Positions 1 to 10,027 of a stretch of 64,000 nt of DNA are shown here, one piece after another. The translations under genes were made by a program, and so were the position numbers. Numbering within the stretch: position 1 is the first letter of the stretch; each line of letters starts with the position of its first letter. The notes under the pieces are model-generated. The model was not told the origin of the DNA. It saw only the letters and a program-made list of their open reading frames with translations, and searched no databases. Origin of the DNA: Lactobacillus sp. W8174 (GTDB lineage Bacteria > Bacillota > Bacilli > Lactobacillales > Lactobacillaceae); assembly GCF_016100975.1 (NCBI RefSeq), contig NZ_JACFRN010000001.1, positions 558,001 through 622,000 on the forward strand. Direction: 5' to 3'.

Positions 1-3000
1 ATATTGTTAATTCCTGGTACTTCTTTACCATCATTGTCTTGATCTTTAAAGCCATCAACAGTATTGTTAATAATTGTTTCAGCTTCTTCTTTTACCTGCT
101 CAGGAGTCTTAACATTACCGTTATCATCTGTGTCAGAGATATTAATAATCTGATCCTTAGCTTTATCAACGAGCTTTTGTACTTGATCCTTCAAAGGTCC
201 TTGATCAGCAGGAGACATGCCAGAGTTTTCGATATCGTTATTGGCATCTTTCTCTTTCTGCTCAAGTTCAGCAATTGCGTCATTCTTAGCCTTAATAATA
301 TCGGCTTTTTGCTGAGCAAGTTTCGTAACTTTGTCAATTCCAGCTTCACCAAAGTCAACTGTTTCGTTACTTTCAGCAACACCTTTTTCAGCCTTATCAA
401 CCTTGTCCTTAGCTTTGTCAAAGTTATCTTGGCTTGCGCCTTCAGCTAAAGTAACACCATTAATCTTAGAAATAGCCTTTTTCTTGGCAGCTTCAACTTG
501 CGCCTTAAGTTCTGCGATAGTGTCAGCTGGTAGACCATCCTTATTCTGATCGGTTTGAGCAAATTTATCAATATCACTTTCAGCAGCAGTAGCATACTTG
601 TTGATAGCATCAATCTGTTTGTTCTTTTCTGCAAGAAGCTTAGTTGGTAATTTAGCTAATTCAACAGCGTGTTCGGCATCCTTTTCAATTTTATCTAGAT
701 CATCGTCAGCAGATGCTTGATAAATATTGCTAATTCCATTTTGAACTGCATTGTCGATATCAGTTTCACCTTGAGCAAGTTCGTTTTCATCAAGGACATC
801 ATTGCCATTTTCATCCGTCTTAAGTTTGTTAAGGTCATCCTTAGCTTTATTAGCAGCATCCTTCAAAGTCTTGATGTGGTCAACCTTATTGCCGTAATTA
901 TCAGTCAGACCGGTAATAGCGTTGACACCGTCTTGCGCAGCATTTTCAATTGCTTTTATTGGATCTTTAGCATCATTTTGAGCATTTTGAATGTTCTTAG
1001 CTGCTTTAGCACGCTCTTTTTCGATTGCGTCCTTCATTTGTTTAGCAAGATCTTTATCATTCTTGCTTAGTTCGTCAGCTTTTCCATTAGCTACGTTAAC
1101 TGCATCTGTTAGCTTGCCCAAAGCCTTGTTAACGGCTTCCGTCTTTTCTACATCTGAAGTGATTTCGTTTAAAGCATTATTACCATCATTTTGGGCTTTG
1201 TTAATAGTAGTTGGATCTCCAGCTTGGGAAATAGCTCCTTTGGCTTTATCAACAGCCTCTGTTACCTTATCCTTAAGAGCTTTGGCTTGATCGTGATTTA
1301 ACTTACCATCTTTTTCATCTTTATCTATACGATCGTTGATCTTATCGGCAGCAGTCTGAATTTTGTCTTTAGCAGTTTGCTTGTCTTTAGCTATCTCTTT
1401 ATCAGTATCTGTACCATTGTCACCGTTGTCACCGTGATGATTGATTTCTTTATTGATATCATCTTTACCATTTTGTTGAGCATTGTTGATATCGTCAGGC
1501 GTTTCGGCATGATCAATCTTGTCTTTAGTATTGTCACGATCTTTGTTGATATTAATAATAATATTATCTTTATCATCTTTACTAATAGTATTGTCTTTAT
1601 TAACTTGATCAATGGCATCATCGGCAGTCTTGTCAACGTCTGCTTTAGCAACATTCTTAGCAACTTGTAGTTTCGCATCTGAAAGAGCTTTATCAATATT
1701 ATTCTTGCCAGTGACTTTTTCAGAATTGATTTGATCTTCAGTAGCACCTTCAATTCTGATATGTGCTCTATCGTGAGCAGCTTGAGCTTGATCTTTAAAT
1801 TGCTTCTTTTGATCAGAAGTTAGATCAGTCAGTTTGTCAATAGCAGAGTCAATATCGGCAAGTTCTTGAGCAAGTTCCTTATTAGCAGCATTCTTTTTAT
1901 CCCAGAGAGCATTATCTTTATCTGTATCACCAGTACCAGAATCTTTGATGTTCTTAATGCTGTTAAGAGCATTATCTTTGATGTCAAGTACTGTTGAACT
2001 GGTAGTTGCCGCATTAATATCCGCAATTCCCAAGTTAGCAACATCATCAACACCGTCTTTGTCTCTCTTGTTGGTCAATTTATCCTTAGCGGCTTGAGCG
2101 GCATCCTTAACAGCTTGAACAGCGACGACTTTGGTTATTGCTACGTTAGCCGTGTCACCAGCTGAGTTAATTGAATTGATGGCATCGTTGGTTAAGTCAC
2201 TGATAGCACCTTTGTCATAGGCATTATCAATTGCAGACTCAGCTTGTTCAGCAAGTGCCGGAATATCTTTAACAGCTTTATCGTATGCATCCTTAGCTTG
2301 CTTCTTTTCATCGTCAGTTAAAGTATCATATGCATCCTTTAAGTTCTGTAAAGCTTTGTCTCTGGCACCATTAATTTTGGCCTTTGCTTCTCCTTTGGCA
2401 TTGTCCATATCAGCTTTATTAGCCTTAGCTTCGGCTTGTAAGATACTGGTTTCACCGTCTTTTTCAGCTTTATTAGCATCTTCAACTGTAAGTTGCTGGC
2501 CAACTAATGCTTGAGCATCATCACGAGCTTTTTGAATATTTGTAGTGGCTGCACTCTTGTCAGCATCTGACATAGTTGAACTATTGATACGGTCAATTGC
2601 TTTTTGAGCATAGTCATTTAACTTTTGCTTATCGTCTGATATTGTCTTGTCTAAGCCCTTTGCTTTGCCCAGGATATTCTCCATATTGGTAATCCCGGCA
2701 TCACTTTGAGAATTAATCTTAGCAACAGTATTAGAAGTTGGGTCTTTAACTTTCTTGACAGCATCGTTATATGCATTTTGCAGGTCAGTCTTAATACCAG
2801 CTTTACCAGCGGTACTGATATTGCCTAAGCCGTCAATAGCTGCATTATCTGTATTGAATTCATGTTGTAAGTCAGTTAGAGCTTTATCTCTAGCGGATTG
2901 TAAGTCAGCATTATTTCTAATGTCGTTTAAGTCTTCAATACCTGCATTGTGAGCTGAGTTAACAGTATTCTTATCAGCAGCGCTAACAGCTTGCTTAGCA

Positions 3001-6000
3001 TTATTTAAAGTAGAAGAAATCTGGTCATAGTAGTTATTCTTTTCAGTGTTAGACAAGTTAGGATCTGCTTGAATATGGTCATGCAGAGCTTGAGCTTGAT
3101 CTTCCAAATCTGCGATCGCTTTATTCTTATCTGCTGCTAATTTTGCTTTGTCTTTATCTTGAGAAACGCTGTCAGCAACTGCATTCATAGCATTGATACC
3201 AGTGTTCTTGTCAGTAACAACATCTGCTGGAGTATGGTCATTAGATACAGCAGTTATTGCAGTGGTGTAGGCATTATCAATAGCATCAAGAGCTTTTTCC
3301 CAGTCATCGTCAGGAAGTGTACCATTCTTATGAGCTTCATTAACAATTCCCTTGTCATCAGTCTTTGCCTTATTCAATTCTGCAATTGCTTGTGCTTTAG
3401 CAGCTGTAACTTGGCCTAAAACAAGGTCACCGTTGATGTTGCTTTCACCGTCTTTTTCAGCAGTATCAATATCATCTTTGTTACTTGCTGAGTTGATGGC
3501 ATTAGTTGCGGAAGCAGCATGCTTATCAATCAAATCTTTGTAGTATTGCTTGTTACTTGGGCTGAGGTACTTGTCATCAATCTGGTCAATAGCATCCTTA
3601 GCATTTGTAGCTGCATCTTGCAATGCTTTAAGTTGAGAGCTCTTCTCCTTATTAAGACCTGCTAAATCTTTGCTTGAAGCAGTGGCCTTAACACTATTAA
3701 TCTTGTCAATTGCTGCCTGTTTATCAGCTGTGATCTTAGCAGGGTCAGTATCTTTATTGACATTGTCAACACCCTCAGTAGCATCGTCTTTAATAGTGTT
3801 AATTAATGAGTTTCTATCCTCATCAGATAAGTTAGGATATTTGGTTTTATCATTAATCTCTTTGATAGCATTGTCTCTTGCCTGATTAATAGCGTTGATA
3901 GCATCGTTCTTGTTACCAAGTGAAGACTTATTTATCAGTAAGTTGTTTAAAGCGTCGATACCATCTTTAGTGGCAGTATTGACATCTTCAAGAGTGTTAG
4001 TCTTAGGATCATCAATCTGGTCCTTGTAACCAGTCTTGTTGTCATTAGTTAGTAAATCCTTAGCTGCTTGCTTAGCTTTTTCAATATCATTAGCAGTTAA
4101 GCCCTTAACTTTTTCAAGTTTACTTTCAACATCTTTTTCAGCTTGATCAAGTTGTTTCTTAGCAGATTCCTTGTAAGCAGCTAAAATAGCTTCCTTTCCG
4201 TTAGTAATATCAGTACCAATGTCGCTTGCTGCGGTGTGACCAGCTATAGCATCTTTAGCCGCCTTAGCAGCATCATCAATACCAGCATCTGAATCAACAC
4301 CAAGGTTACTCTTAGCTTCATCAGCATAATCTTGAACTTGATTCTTAGCAGAGTCCTTGAAATTGTTCCCTATTTTTGTCTTACCATCACTTAAGTTGTC
4401 GGTAACCATTTTAATGGAACTTGACTGACCAATTAGACTGCTTGCATTATCAAGAGCTTGGTCAATATTAGAGTCAGATTCTACACCAAGTGCTCCTTTA
4501 TCGGTCTTAGCAATATCAGTAAGCTGTTTCTTAGCAGCCGTCTTATAGTTGTTTAGGACATTGGTCTGACCATTAGTCATATCGTTCTTGATATCATCAA
4601 AATCAGTGTGACTATCAATAGCATCTTCAGCAGCTTTAACGGCTTTATCAATGTCTGTGTTGGATTCAACTCCAAGACCACCCCTGGCAGCTTTAGCATC
4701 ATTTTCAACTTTAGCTTTAGCTGAAGCCTTTAGTTTGCCTAATATATCATCCTTAGCATGCTGTTCAGTAGCATCTATATCAGTAGCATTGTCAATAGCC
4801 TTAAGTTGAGCAGACAAAGCTGGATCAATAACATCATCTGGTGAAGAAATGCCTAAAGCATTCTTTCCCTTTTCAGTATAACCAGCTACTTCGGCTTTTG
4901 CTGCTTCTCTATTAACTAGGTCATTAAATGCTTGTTGAATATTTGTAATGGCAGTTGCTGAATTGTCAGGATTATAAATTGAATTCTTGTTAGTCGAAGG
5001 ATTTTGCAGAGCAACATTCTCAGCGCTATTAATGGCGTCAATGTATTGTGCTTGTTCCGATTCAGTTAAGCCTGACCTATTCACACGACCTCTTGCTTCT
5101 TGTGCAGCATTACTAATGTTAGTTTTTGCTTTTGTTTGAGTATCCTTAATAGCATTAGCCTTTTCAGAAGCTTCTTTTGCTTTTTCATAAGCTTGTTTAA
5201 GTTTACTTAAAGCATTATTTTTACGGTCGTTAACTGTCTTAATATCGTTAACATCACTTGCATAAATGGAAGTATCTTTTTCACCTGGTTTAGCAATTGC
5301 AGCTTCACCGGCAGCTATTGCATTATTTAGTTGTGTTCTTTCATCATCCGTTAAAGTAAGTTGTTCACTTTGAATTTCCTTTAATTTATTTTGAATTTCT
5401 TGTGCAGCAGTATTTTGAGCAACTTGCAGAACATCTTTTATTATTGGACGATAATCTGGTGAGTTTGTATCTTTTATTTGCAAAGCCAGTGGATTATATT
5501 GAACGAAGTTAGCATCTGGATATAATGTAATCTTATAGTTTTTCCTTAGGGCATCTGTATCAGCCTTTGGCATAGTAAATTCAAAAGTACCATCCTCTTT
5601 AACCTCTGCAGCGAAATCATGCTGTAATGGCCTTAGAGATTTATCTGAATAGGTATCGTCTGTTGCTGCATACGGGCTAGGAATTTTCGATTCAGGTGTC
5701 CAAACCTTTTCATTTCCGCTCGGGTCCTTAATAAATGCCTGAACATAAGCTTTAGTACCACCAGGAAGAATTAAACCAAATATTCCATCACTACTTTCAC
5801 CATCAGTTTCTTCTTTGTAATTCAATACACGTCCACTAATTGTACTAGAACCATCAGAATTGTATGTTACATGAACCGAATCAGGATCAATATCTAAGAA
5901 ACCATCTGGGTTAGCTGGTCCAAAAGCGATATTGTTGTATCCAGGATATTTTGCATCAGAGAAAGCAGTAGTAATAACTTCTTTGAAAATATCATCATAT

Positions 6001-8339
6001 TTTTTATTACGCCAGCCTGGTATCTTTGCTTGAACATCTTTGTAATTATCTAATATTTTTTTAATTTCAGAATAATTTGGAATATCCTTACCATGTTCAT
6101 CTTTTCCAGTAAGTAGTTTAGCTAGTGTCGTATCATCTAAAGTTGTCTTTCCATTCAATAGTTCCAGATTGAGAACGTTCATATTGATACCATTGGATGT
6201 TGTTCCACTATTTTGAACTTGCAAAACATGGAAAGGAGGCAAAGTAAGGTTTTCGTTTGGTTTTGTTGCACCAGGTGGTGTTAATATTTGCCGAACGTTA
6301 GTTATTGTAATCTTATTTTGACCAATGATACTTGTGCCTGATGCAGTATTTAAATGACAATCCAAGACTAATGAATAAGGATTATTAACAATTAAGTTTC
6401 CTGGTGCATCAACTAGAGTTATTTTCCCTGTTCCTGCACCATAGATTTGAGCATCTTTATTTTGAGCACTAGTTGGATCGTTTTTATCATAAGGATGGTT
6501 TGGATCTGCTTCTAGTCTGATTTCGAAAGTACCGTTTTCAATATCAGCCACATTATTGATATAAACCAAAGTACCACTATAATCACCCATATGTTTACCA
6601 GTAATTATTAATTTACCATTAGGCTTAACAGTAAAATTACCACCGTCATAAATCAGGTTGTTACCATTATTGCCTGAAATATCACCGTTTGTTGTAACAT
6701 TAACGGAACCACCGTTTTCAACAGTAAACTGAGCAGATGAGTCATTTAATCTGATGGCTTTAGCTCTATTTCTATCAAGTGTTCCTTGATATGCGTTATC
6801 TCCTTTCTCAATTCCGACGTTAATATTTAATTTACCTTTAACATCAACTGTTCCGGCACCTGAAATATATATTGCGTGAACTGTAGATGTATTTTCTGCT
6901 GGATCATTTCCTAATGAGCCGTCTGAATTATGTCTTGGATTTAAGGTTACTTTTGCGCCTTTTTCGACTGTGACGTTGCAATTACTGCCCCGCATTTCGA
7001 TAACGTTACCACCAAATGTCGTACCAGTAAAGTCACCTTCAAAATTGATACTATTATTACTACCTCCAAATTCAAATAGTTGTTGGTTATCGCTACTGCT
7101 TGCTCCCCCAGTTTTATACGGAGTATGGATTGTTTCAGCAGTATTAGTTCCTTTAAACGTAATATGAGTATCCGAAGCAGAGTGAACCATTTGAGAACCA
7201 TGAAATTCAATATTTTCAAATGTCAGATTAGAAACACCAACTTTATCTCCACTATTATCATGAGGCTTATTTGAACTACTATTGCGGTCAGTCATAATAA
7301 TGCCCCAATAATCGGCGCTCCAAAGTTCGAGGTTACTATACGTTAAGTTAGTAACTTCGGAACTATTATTTCTAATTCTGGGGTGCCAACCGTTAAAGTC
7401 TACTTTGTATTTATTCTTACTACCATCGGCATCATAAGATTTTATCAATAAAGTTCTACCATATACGTCTAATCCGTTCTGACCTGATACCTTATCACCT
7501 ACGATATTATTCATGATATCTATTTCAGAAATACGTTTAGTCTCATCAGGGTTTTGTGCATCTTTATCAAAACACTCTTTATTATCAAGAGCGTAAACAA
7601 GCTGATTCCAATTATAAACATGTGCAACCCCATTTATAACAGTTGGAGTGTCACCAGTTTTATCGTCAAGAATCGTATCATCAAATGCTAATTTCTTAGA
7701 TTCATTAACTTTTGAATCTTGAGTAGTATCAGTATCTTTATCTGAATTAGTATCACCAGCTACATCAGTTGGCAACTTAGTATTGTCAGAGTTGTGATCA
7801 TCTGAACTAGTTATATCAGTTGGAGTTTTGGCAGTAGTGGTATCTTGATTGCCTTCATCTGATCCGGTTACAGGAGTAGTTGCACTATTGCCAGTTGAAT
7901 TAGCTGTAGTGGTTTCCTGCTTATCTTTATCTACAGTATTCTTATGAGCTTTATCTTTAGCAGTATCAGCCTTGTCCTTAGCTGCAGTATCTTTCACCTC
8001 ACTAGCCTTTGAGTCTTTTAAGAACGAACTCAAGCCTGAAAAAGTTGACAAGTCTGTTTCTGTCCTCTTTTTAGAAGCAGTGGCCTCAACCTTAGTTGTA
8101 TCCTTAGTACTTGTTTCCTTAGTTTCAGTAGTAGAGTTGTCCTTATTAGACTCCTCACTTACTTGTTGTGCAGGTTCAACAGTGTCGGCTTTTACGCTTT
8201 GGCTATTCAAGCCAAAGAAGGTGAAACCTAACAAAACAGAAGCAGCACCAATACTCAATTTACGTATTGAGAAATGATCCTGCTTGTCCTGCATCTCCAT
8301 CTTTCTTAATCTTTCATTGTAATTATTTTTACCTAGCAT
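1..8339 (-). CDS. Giant YSIRK-type cell-surface adhesin with DUF1542 repeats (partial, C-terminus off the left edge)
   Basis: An open frame runs uninterrupted for 2,779 codons from an ATG at 8339 to the window edge. The start has an AGGAAGG site about 7 bases upstream. Residues 1-51 form a long YSIRK-type signal peptide (FSIRKLSIGAASVLLGF, cleavage near SVKA/DT). A Thr/Asp/Lys-rich linker follows to about residue 230. Residues about 233-720 look like a parallel beta-helix (many short N/G/V-rich rungs), and 810-960 like a beta-sandwich. From about residue 965 onward there are tandem alpha-helical DUF1542-type repeats rich in Ala, Asp, Lys and Asn. The family is exported, usually sortase-anchored, and acts in adhesion or aggregation. 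The LPXTG anchor is not in the window, so anchoring is inferred. Start and class are secure; ligand unknown. Confidence 0.93.
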   Translation of the reverse strand, partial: MLGKNNYNERLRKMEMQDKQDHFSIRKLSIGAASVLLGFTFFGLNSQSVKADTVEPAQQVSEESNKDNSTTETKETSTKDTTKVEATASKKRTETDLSTFSGLSSFLKDSKASEVKDTAAKDKADTAKDKAHKNTVDKDKQETTTANSTGNSATTPVTGSDEGNQDTTTAKTPTDITSSDDHNSDNTKLPTDVAGDTNSDKDTDTTQDSKVNESKKLAFDDTILDDKTGDTPTVINGVAHVYNWNQLVYALDNKECFDKDAQNPDETKRISEIDIMNNIVGDKVSGQNGLDVYGRTLLIKSYDADGSKNKYKVDFNGWHPRIRNNSSEVTNLTYSNLELWSADYWGIIMTDRNSSSNKPHDNSGDKVGVSNLTFENIEFHGSQMVHSASDTHITFKGTNTAETIHTPYKTGGASSSDNQQLFEFGGSNNSINFEGDFTGTTFGGNVIEMRGSNCNVTVEKGAKVTLNPRHNSDGSLGNDPAENTSTVHAIYISGAGTVDVKGKLNINVGIEKGDNAYQGTLDRNRAKAIRLNDSSAQFTVENGGSVNVTTNGDISGNNGNNLIYDGGNFTVKPNGKLIITGKHMGDYSGTLVYINNVADIENGTFEIRLEADPNHPYDKNDPTSAQNKDAQIYGAGTGKITLVDAPGNLIVNNPYSLVLDCHLNTASGTSIIGQNKITITNVRQILTPPGATKPNENLTLPPFHVLQVQNSGTTSNGINMNVLNLELLNGKTTLDDTTLAKLLTGKDEHGKDIPNYSEIKKILDNYKDVQAKIPGWRNKKYDDIFKEVITTAFSDAKYPGYNNIAFGPANPDGFLDIDPDSVHVTYNSDGSSTISGRVLNYKEETDGESSDGIFGLILPGGTKAYVQAFIKDPSGNEKVWTPESKIPSPYAATDDTYSDKSLRPLQHDFAAEVKEDGTFEFTMPKADTDALRKNYKITLYPDANFVQYNPLALQIKDTNSPDYRPIIKDVLQVAQNTAAQEIQNKLKEIQSEQLTLTDDERTQLNNAIAAGEAAIAKPGEKDTSIYASDVNDIKTVNDRKNNALSKLKQAYEKAKEASEKANAIKDTQTKAKTNISNAAQEARGRVNRSGLTESEQAQYIDAINSAENVALQNPSTNKNSIYNPDNSATAITNIQQAFNDLVNREAAKAEVAGYTEKGKNALGISSPDDVIDPALSAQLKAIDNATDIDATEQHAKDDILGKLKASAKAKVENDAKAARGGLGVESNTDIDKAVKAAEDAIDSHTDFDDIKNDMTNGQTNVLNNYKTAAKKQLTDIAKTDKGALGVESDSNIDQALDNASSLIGQSSSIKMVTDNLSDGKTKIGNNFKDSAKNQVQDYADEAKSNLGVDSDAGIDDAAKAAKDAIAGHTAASDIGTDITNGKEAILAAYKESAKKQLDQAEKDVESKLEKVKGLTANDIEKAKQAAKDLLTNDNKTGYKDQIDDPKTNTLEDVNTATKDGIDALNNLLINKSSLGNKNDAINAINQARDNAIKEINDKTKYPNLSDEDRNSLINTIKDDATEGVDNVNKDTDPAKITADKQAAIDKINSVKATASSKDLAGLNKEKSSQLKALQDAATNAKDAIDQIDDKYLSPSNKQYYKDLIDKHAASATNAINSASNKDDIDTAEKDGESNINGDLVLGQVTAAKAQAIAELNKAKTDDKGIVNEAHKNGTLPDDDWEKALDAIDNAYTTAITAVSNDHTPADVVTDKNTGINAMNAVADSVSQDKDKAKLAADKNKAIADLEDQAQALHDHIQADPNLSNTEKNNYYDQISSTLNNAKQAVSAADKNTVNSAHNAGIEDLNDIRNNADLQSARDKALTDLQHEFNTDNAAIDGLGNISTAGKAGIKTDLQNAYNDAVKKVKDPTSNTVAKINSQSDAGITNMENILGKAKGLDKTISDDKQKLNDYAQKAIDRINSSTMSDADKSAATTNIQKARDDAQALVGQQLTVEDANKAEKDGETSILQAEAKANKADMDNAKGEAKAKINGARDKALQNLKDAYDTLTDDEKKQAKDAYDKAVKDIPALAEQAESAIDNAYDKGAISDLTNDAINSINSAGDTANVAITKVVAVQAVKDAAQAAKDKLTNKRDKDGVDDVANLGIADINAATTSSTVLDIKDNALNSIKNIKDSGTGDTDKDNALWDKKNAANKELAQELADIDSAIDKLTDLTSDQKKQFKDQAQAAHDRAHIRIEGATEDQINSEKVTGKNNIDKALSDAKLQVAKNVAKADVDKTADDAIDQVNKDNTISKDDKDNIIININKDRDNTKDKIDHAETPDDINNAQQNGKDDINKEINHHGDNGDNGTDTDKEIAKDKQTAKDKIQTAADKINDRIDKDEKDGKLNHDQAKALKDKVTEAVDKAKGAISQAGDPTTINKAQNDGNNALNEITSDVEKTEAVNKALGKLTDAVNVANGKADELSKNDKDLAKQMKDAIEKERAKAAKNIQNAQNDAKDPIKAIENAAQDGVNAITGLTDNYGNKVDHIKTLKDAANKAKDDLNKLKTDENGNDVLDENELAQGETDIDNAVQNGISNIYQASADDDLDKIEKDAEHAVELAKLPTKLLAEKNKQIDAINKYATAAESDIDKFAQTDQNKDGLPADTIAELKAQVEAAKKKAISKINGVTLAEGASQDNFDKAKDKVDKAEKGVAESNETVDFGEAGIDKVTKLAQQKADIIKAKNDAIAELEQKEKDANNDIENSGMSPADQGPLKDQVQKLVDKAKDQIINISDTDDNGNVKTPEQVKEEAETIINNTVDGFKDQDNDGKEVPGINN
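4180..4735 (-). repeat. Three closely related 62-residue repeats inside the adhesin
   Basis: Within the DUF1542 region, three consecutive units share the signature LGV-x-S-x(3)-ID, an A-rich helix, then a T/SxG(K/Q) turn and a helix ending AKxQ(L/V). The spacing is 62 residues (about 186 bases). They are more alike than the other, diverged repeats, which suggests a recent local duplication. Boundaries are approximate. Confidence 0.7.
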
Positions 8340-8385
8340 ATTTATCCTTCCTAAAAAGTATGTATGATTAGTATGTTCGAATACT

Positions 8386-8414
8386 ATTTTAGGATTGATA
8401 ATAGCAATTGTCAA
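8386..8414 (-). promoter_or_regulatory. Promoter of the giant adhesin gene
   Basis: Reading the minus strand, TTGACA (8414-8409) and TAAAAT (8391-8386) are separated by exactly 17 bases. They lie about 50 bases upstream of the adhesin ATG, with no competing ORF between. This is a near-consensus sigma-A promoter. Confidence 0.8.
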
Positions 8415-8961
8415 TATAATATCTAAGTCAAATATAGTATTTATAAATAACCATACTATAAAAATGGATAAATTTTAAAAATTAAAAAACGTTATAAACA
8501 TTAAAAATTTTATTAAGCTGTAACTTTTTATACTAAAAATAACATTATGAAGAACATAAAAATTGACTTTTATTTCCTTTTCTGAAACAAATAATTAGTA
8601 TAAATAATTTAGTGAAATTAATAACTATGTTTTTTTGAATAAGTTAAAACGCTAAAAAGCACTTGGCAACAACTGCAATTTCGTTATTCAAATGGGATCT
8701 GGAAAATAATAAAATATTTTTCTTTTCTTAACTGGGAAAAACATAAAAATTGCTTGGTTTGAATTAATCTCTAATGTTCGATAACAAATTTATTTTTTTA
8801 ACTTGAAAAATTTGTAATAAAAAACTTGCTTTTGTAATATATTTGTACAATTTTTGCGACTATAACAAAGAGCTAGCAAAAAAATAGCATTAAATATATA
8901 GCACTGATTTTGGACAAATAAAATATTTTATTTTTGTTGAAACAGATATTTAGTTTCTATC
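8415..8961. other. AT-rich intergenic stretch with no gene seen
   Basis: About 550 bases between the divergent adhesin promoter and the Lacto-usp promoter. It is very AT-rich with short homopolymer runs. I see no ORF with a ribosome site, no tRNA and no clear hairpin terminator. Confidence 0.6.
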
Positions 8962-8993
8962 TTGACAAAAGTTATGATGCTTAGTACTATAAT
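8962..8993 (+). promoter_or_regulatory. Promoter of the Lacto-usp RNA
   Basis: A perfect TTGACA (8962-8967) is followed by TACTAT at 8985 (17-base spacer), overlapping a perfect TATAAT at 8988 (20-base spacer). Either can serve as the -10, placing the start near base 9000, where the RNA closing stem begins. Confidence 0.75.
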
Positions 8994-8999
8994 AATTGA

Positions 9000-9229
9000 T
9001 CTGAGTCGATCGAATAGCTTAATTGTATAAGGTTGACCGGTCAAACATAAGACATGCGAGATAGTAAATAACTTTCGAATCGGAAGACTATCTTTTGCGA
9101 TAGGATCCACATTCGTTGCGATACATCTCATTTTTTGAACACTGCGGGTTCAACAAGCATTGTTTTGCTATGTTTCGATGACTCGGATTTCTTGAGAATA
9201 TTAGGAAACGGTCTGCGGACCGTTTTTTT
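9000..9229 (+). ncRNA. Lacto-usp RNA (candidate 6S-like RNA)
   Basis: A strong promoter, a long closing stem and an intrinsic terminator define an RNA of about 230 nt directly upstream of a small hypothetical gene and a usp gene. That is exactly the reported context of the Lacto-usp motif of lactic acid bacteria, which has been proposed to be their 6S RNA. The closing stem pairs CTGAGTC/ATCGAA/TAGC (9001-9018) with GCTA/TTCGAT/GACTCGG (9167-9186) with small bulges. Inside are the palindrome TTGACCGGTCAA (9033-9044), a stem GATAGT/ACTATC closing a CTTTCG-AAT-CGGAAG hairpin, and a TTGAAC/GTTCAA hairpin (9135-9153). The terminator is AAACGGTC/GACCGTTT plus a T run (9206-9229). Identification rests on context and fold, not on a covariance-model hit. 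Confidence 0.75.
9206..9229 (+). terminator. Intrinsic terminator of the Lacto-usp RNA
   Basis: The stem AAACGGTC/GACCGTTT with a TGCG loop is followed by a run of T. It lies 13 bases before the ATG of the next gene, so that gene needs read-through or a separate signal. The 5' palindrome of the RNA (GACCGGTC) could pair with the CGGTC arm, a possible antiterminator; this is inference. Confidence 0.85.
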
Positions 9230-9242
9230 GTTTGGAGATTTT

Positions 9243-9524
9243 ATGGCTATAAAAGTTGTTATCACTATATATCTTGCAATATTACTTTTGACTGCCTTTT
9301 ATTTATGGCATAATCGCCACAGTCATTTTTTAATCTATGATAGTAAAAACATTTCTAACTTCAGTTCTATAATGTCCTGGACTGCGATTATCTTGGGTTT
9401 AGAAACTTTATTGGGTCTAGTTTTAGTATTTCAGGCAAATAAGTATCTTAATTTAATTACCCTAGCTCTCAGCAGCATCACGATTTTAATTTTTAGTCTT
9501 TTACTTAATCAAAAGGGTGATTAA
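9243..9524 (+). CDS. Small hypothetical membrane protein (93 aa)
   Basis: The start ATG at 9243 follows a GGAG site 4-8 bases upstream; a longer reading frame exists but would run through the RNA gene and terminator. The protein has three hydrophobic segments (about residues 3-18, 38-58 and 66-88) joined by short polar stretches with HNRHSH and NKYLN. I recognise no catalytic motif. It sits between the Lacto-usp RNA and uspA, the position where Lacto-usp loci carry a conserved hypothetical gene. Function unknown; a membrane partner or stress-linked role is only suggested by co-location. Confidence 0.8.
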   Translation: MAIKVVITIYLAILLLTAFYLWHNRHSHFLIYDSKNISNFSSIMSWTAIILGLETLLGLVLVFQANKYLNLITLALSSITILIFSLLLNQKGD

Positions 9525-9568
9525 TTGCACTAAAATTTGGTAAAATAGTGGTAAGAGAGGTGTTTTAA

Positions 9569-10024
9569 ATGATGAAACAATATCACCGTATTCAAGTCGC
9601 AGTTGACGGCTCCAAGGAAGCCGACTTAGCTTTTAAGAAGGCTATCTCTGCTGCTAAACGGAATGATGCTGCATTGGAAATTCTGCATGTCATTGATACC
9701 AGATCTTTCCAAAATGTTTCTAGCTTTGATTCAGAGATGGTTGAGCAAGTATCAAATGATGCTAAGGAAAAATTGCAGAATTACTACAAGCAAGCTTCGG
9801 AAGCTGGCGTCAAGGAAGTTCACTATTCAATTGAATTTGGGGCTCCCAAGGCAATCATTGCCCACCAATTTCCTAAAAAGCACCAAATTGATTTAATCGT
9901 ATTAGGAGCTACAGGCCTGAACGCTGTTGAGCGCATATTAATCGGCAGCGTGACAGAATATGTTACCAGAACTGCTGATTGTGATGTCTTAGTCTGTCGT
10001 TCAAACGAAAACTTAACCAAGTAA
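9569..10024 (+). CDS. uspA: Universal stress protein, UspA family
   Basis: A 151-residue single-domain protein of usual Usp length. The N-terminal strand YHRIQVAVDGSKEADLAF carries the family Asp. The C-terminal nucleotide loop GATG-x(8)-GSVTEYV matches the ATP-binding signature G-2x-G-9x-G(S/T) of the ATP-binding Usp subclass, and the final strand is CDVLVCR. Usp proteins are cytoplasmic dimers linked to stress survival. A GAGAGG site precedes ATG 9569 by 8 bases; the second ATG at 9572 is also possible. It follows the small membrane gene by 44 bases and ends at a bidirectional terminator, so the two are probably cotranscribed. Confidence 0.93.
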   Translation: MMKQYHRIQVAVDGSKEADLAFKKAISAAKRNDAALEILHVIDTRSFQNVSSFDSEMVEQVSNDAKEKLQNYYKQASEAGVKEVHYSIEFGAPKAIIAHQFPKKHQIDLIVLGATGLNAVERILIGSVTEYVTRTADCDVLVCRSNENLTK

Positions 10025-10027
10025 AAA

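Noticed and set aside
191-3885. Many open frames of 60-136 codons on both strands within 1-8339
   Set aside because: They lie in other frames of the giant adhesin. Their Leu/Ser- or Lys-rich composition comes from reading its Ala/Asp/Lys-rich repeat codons out of frame, and they have no ribosome sites.
8928-9131. Open frame of 67 codons on the minus strand
   Set aside because: It is antisense to the structured Lacto-usp RNA and has no ribosome site or family resemblance.
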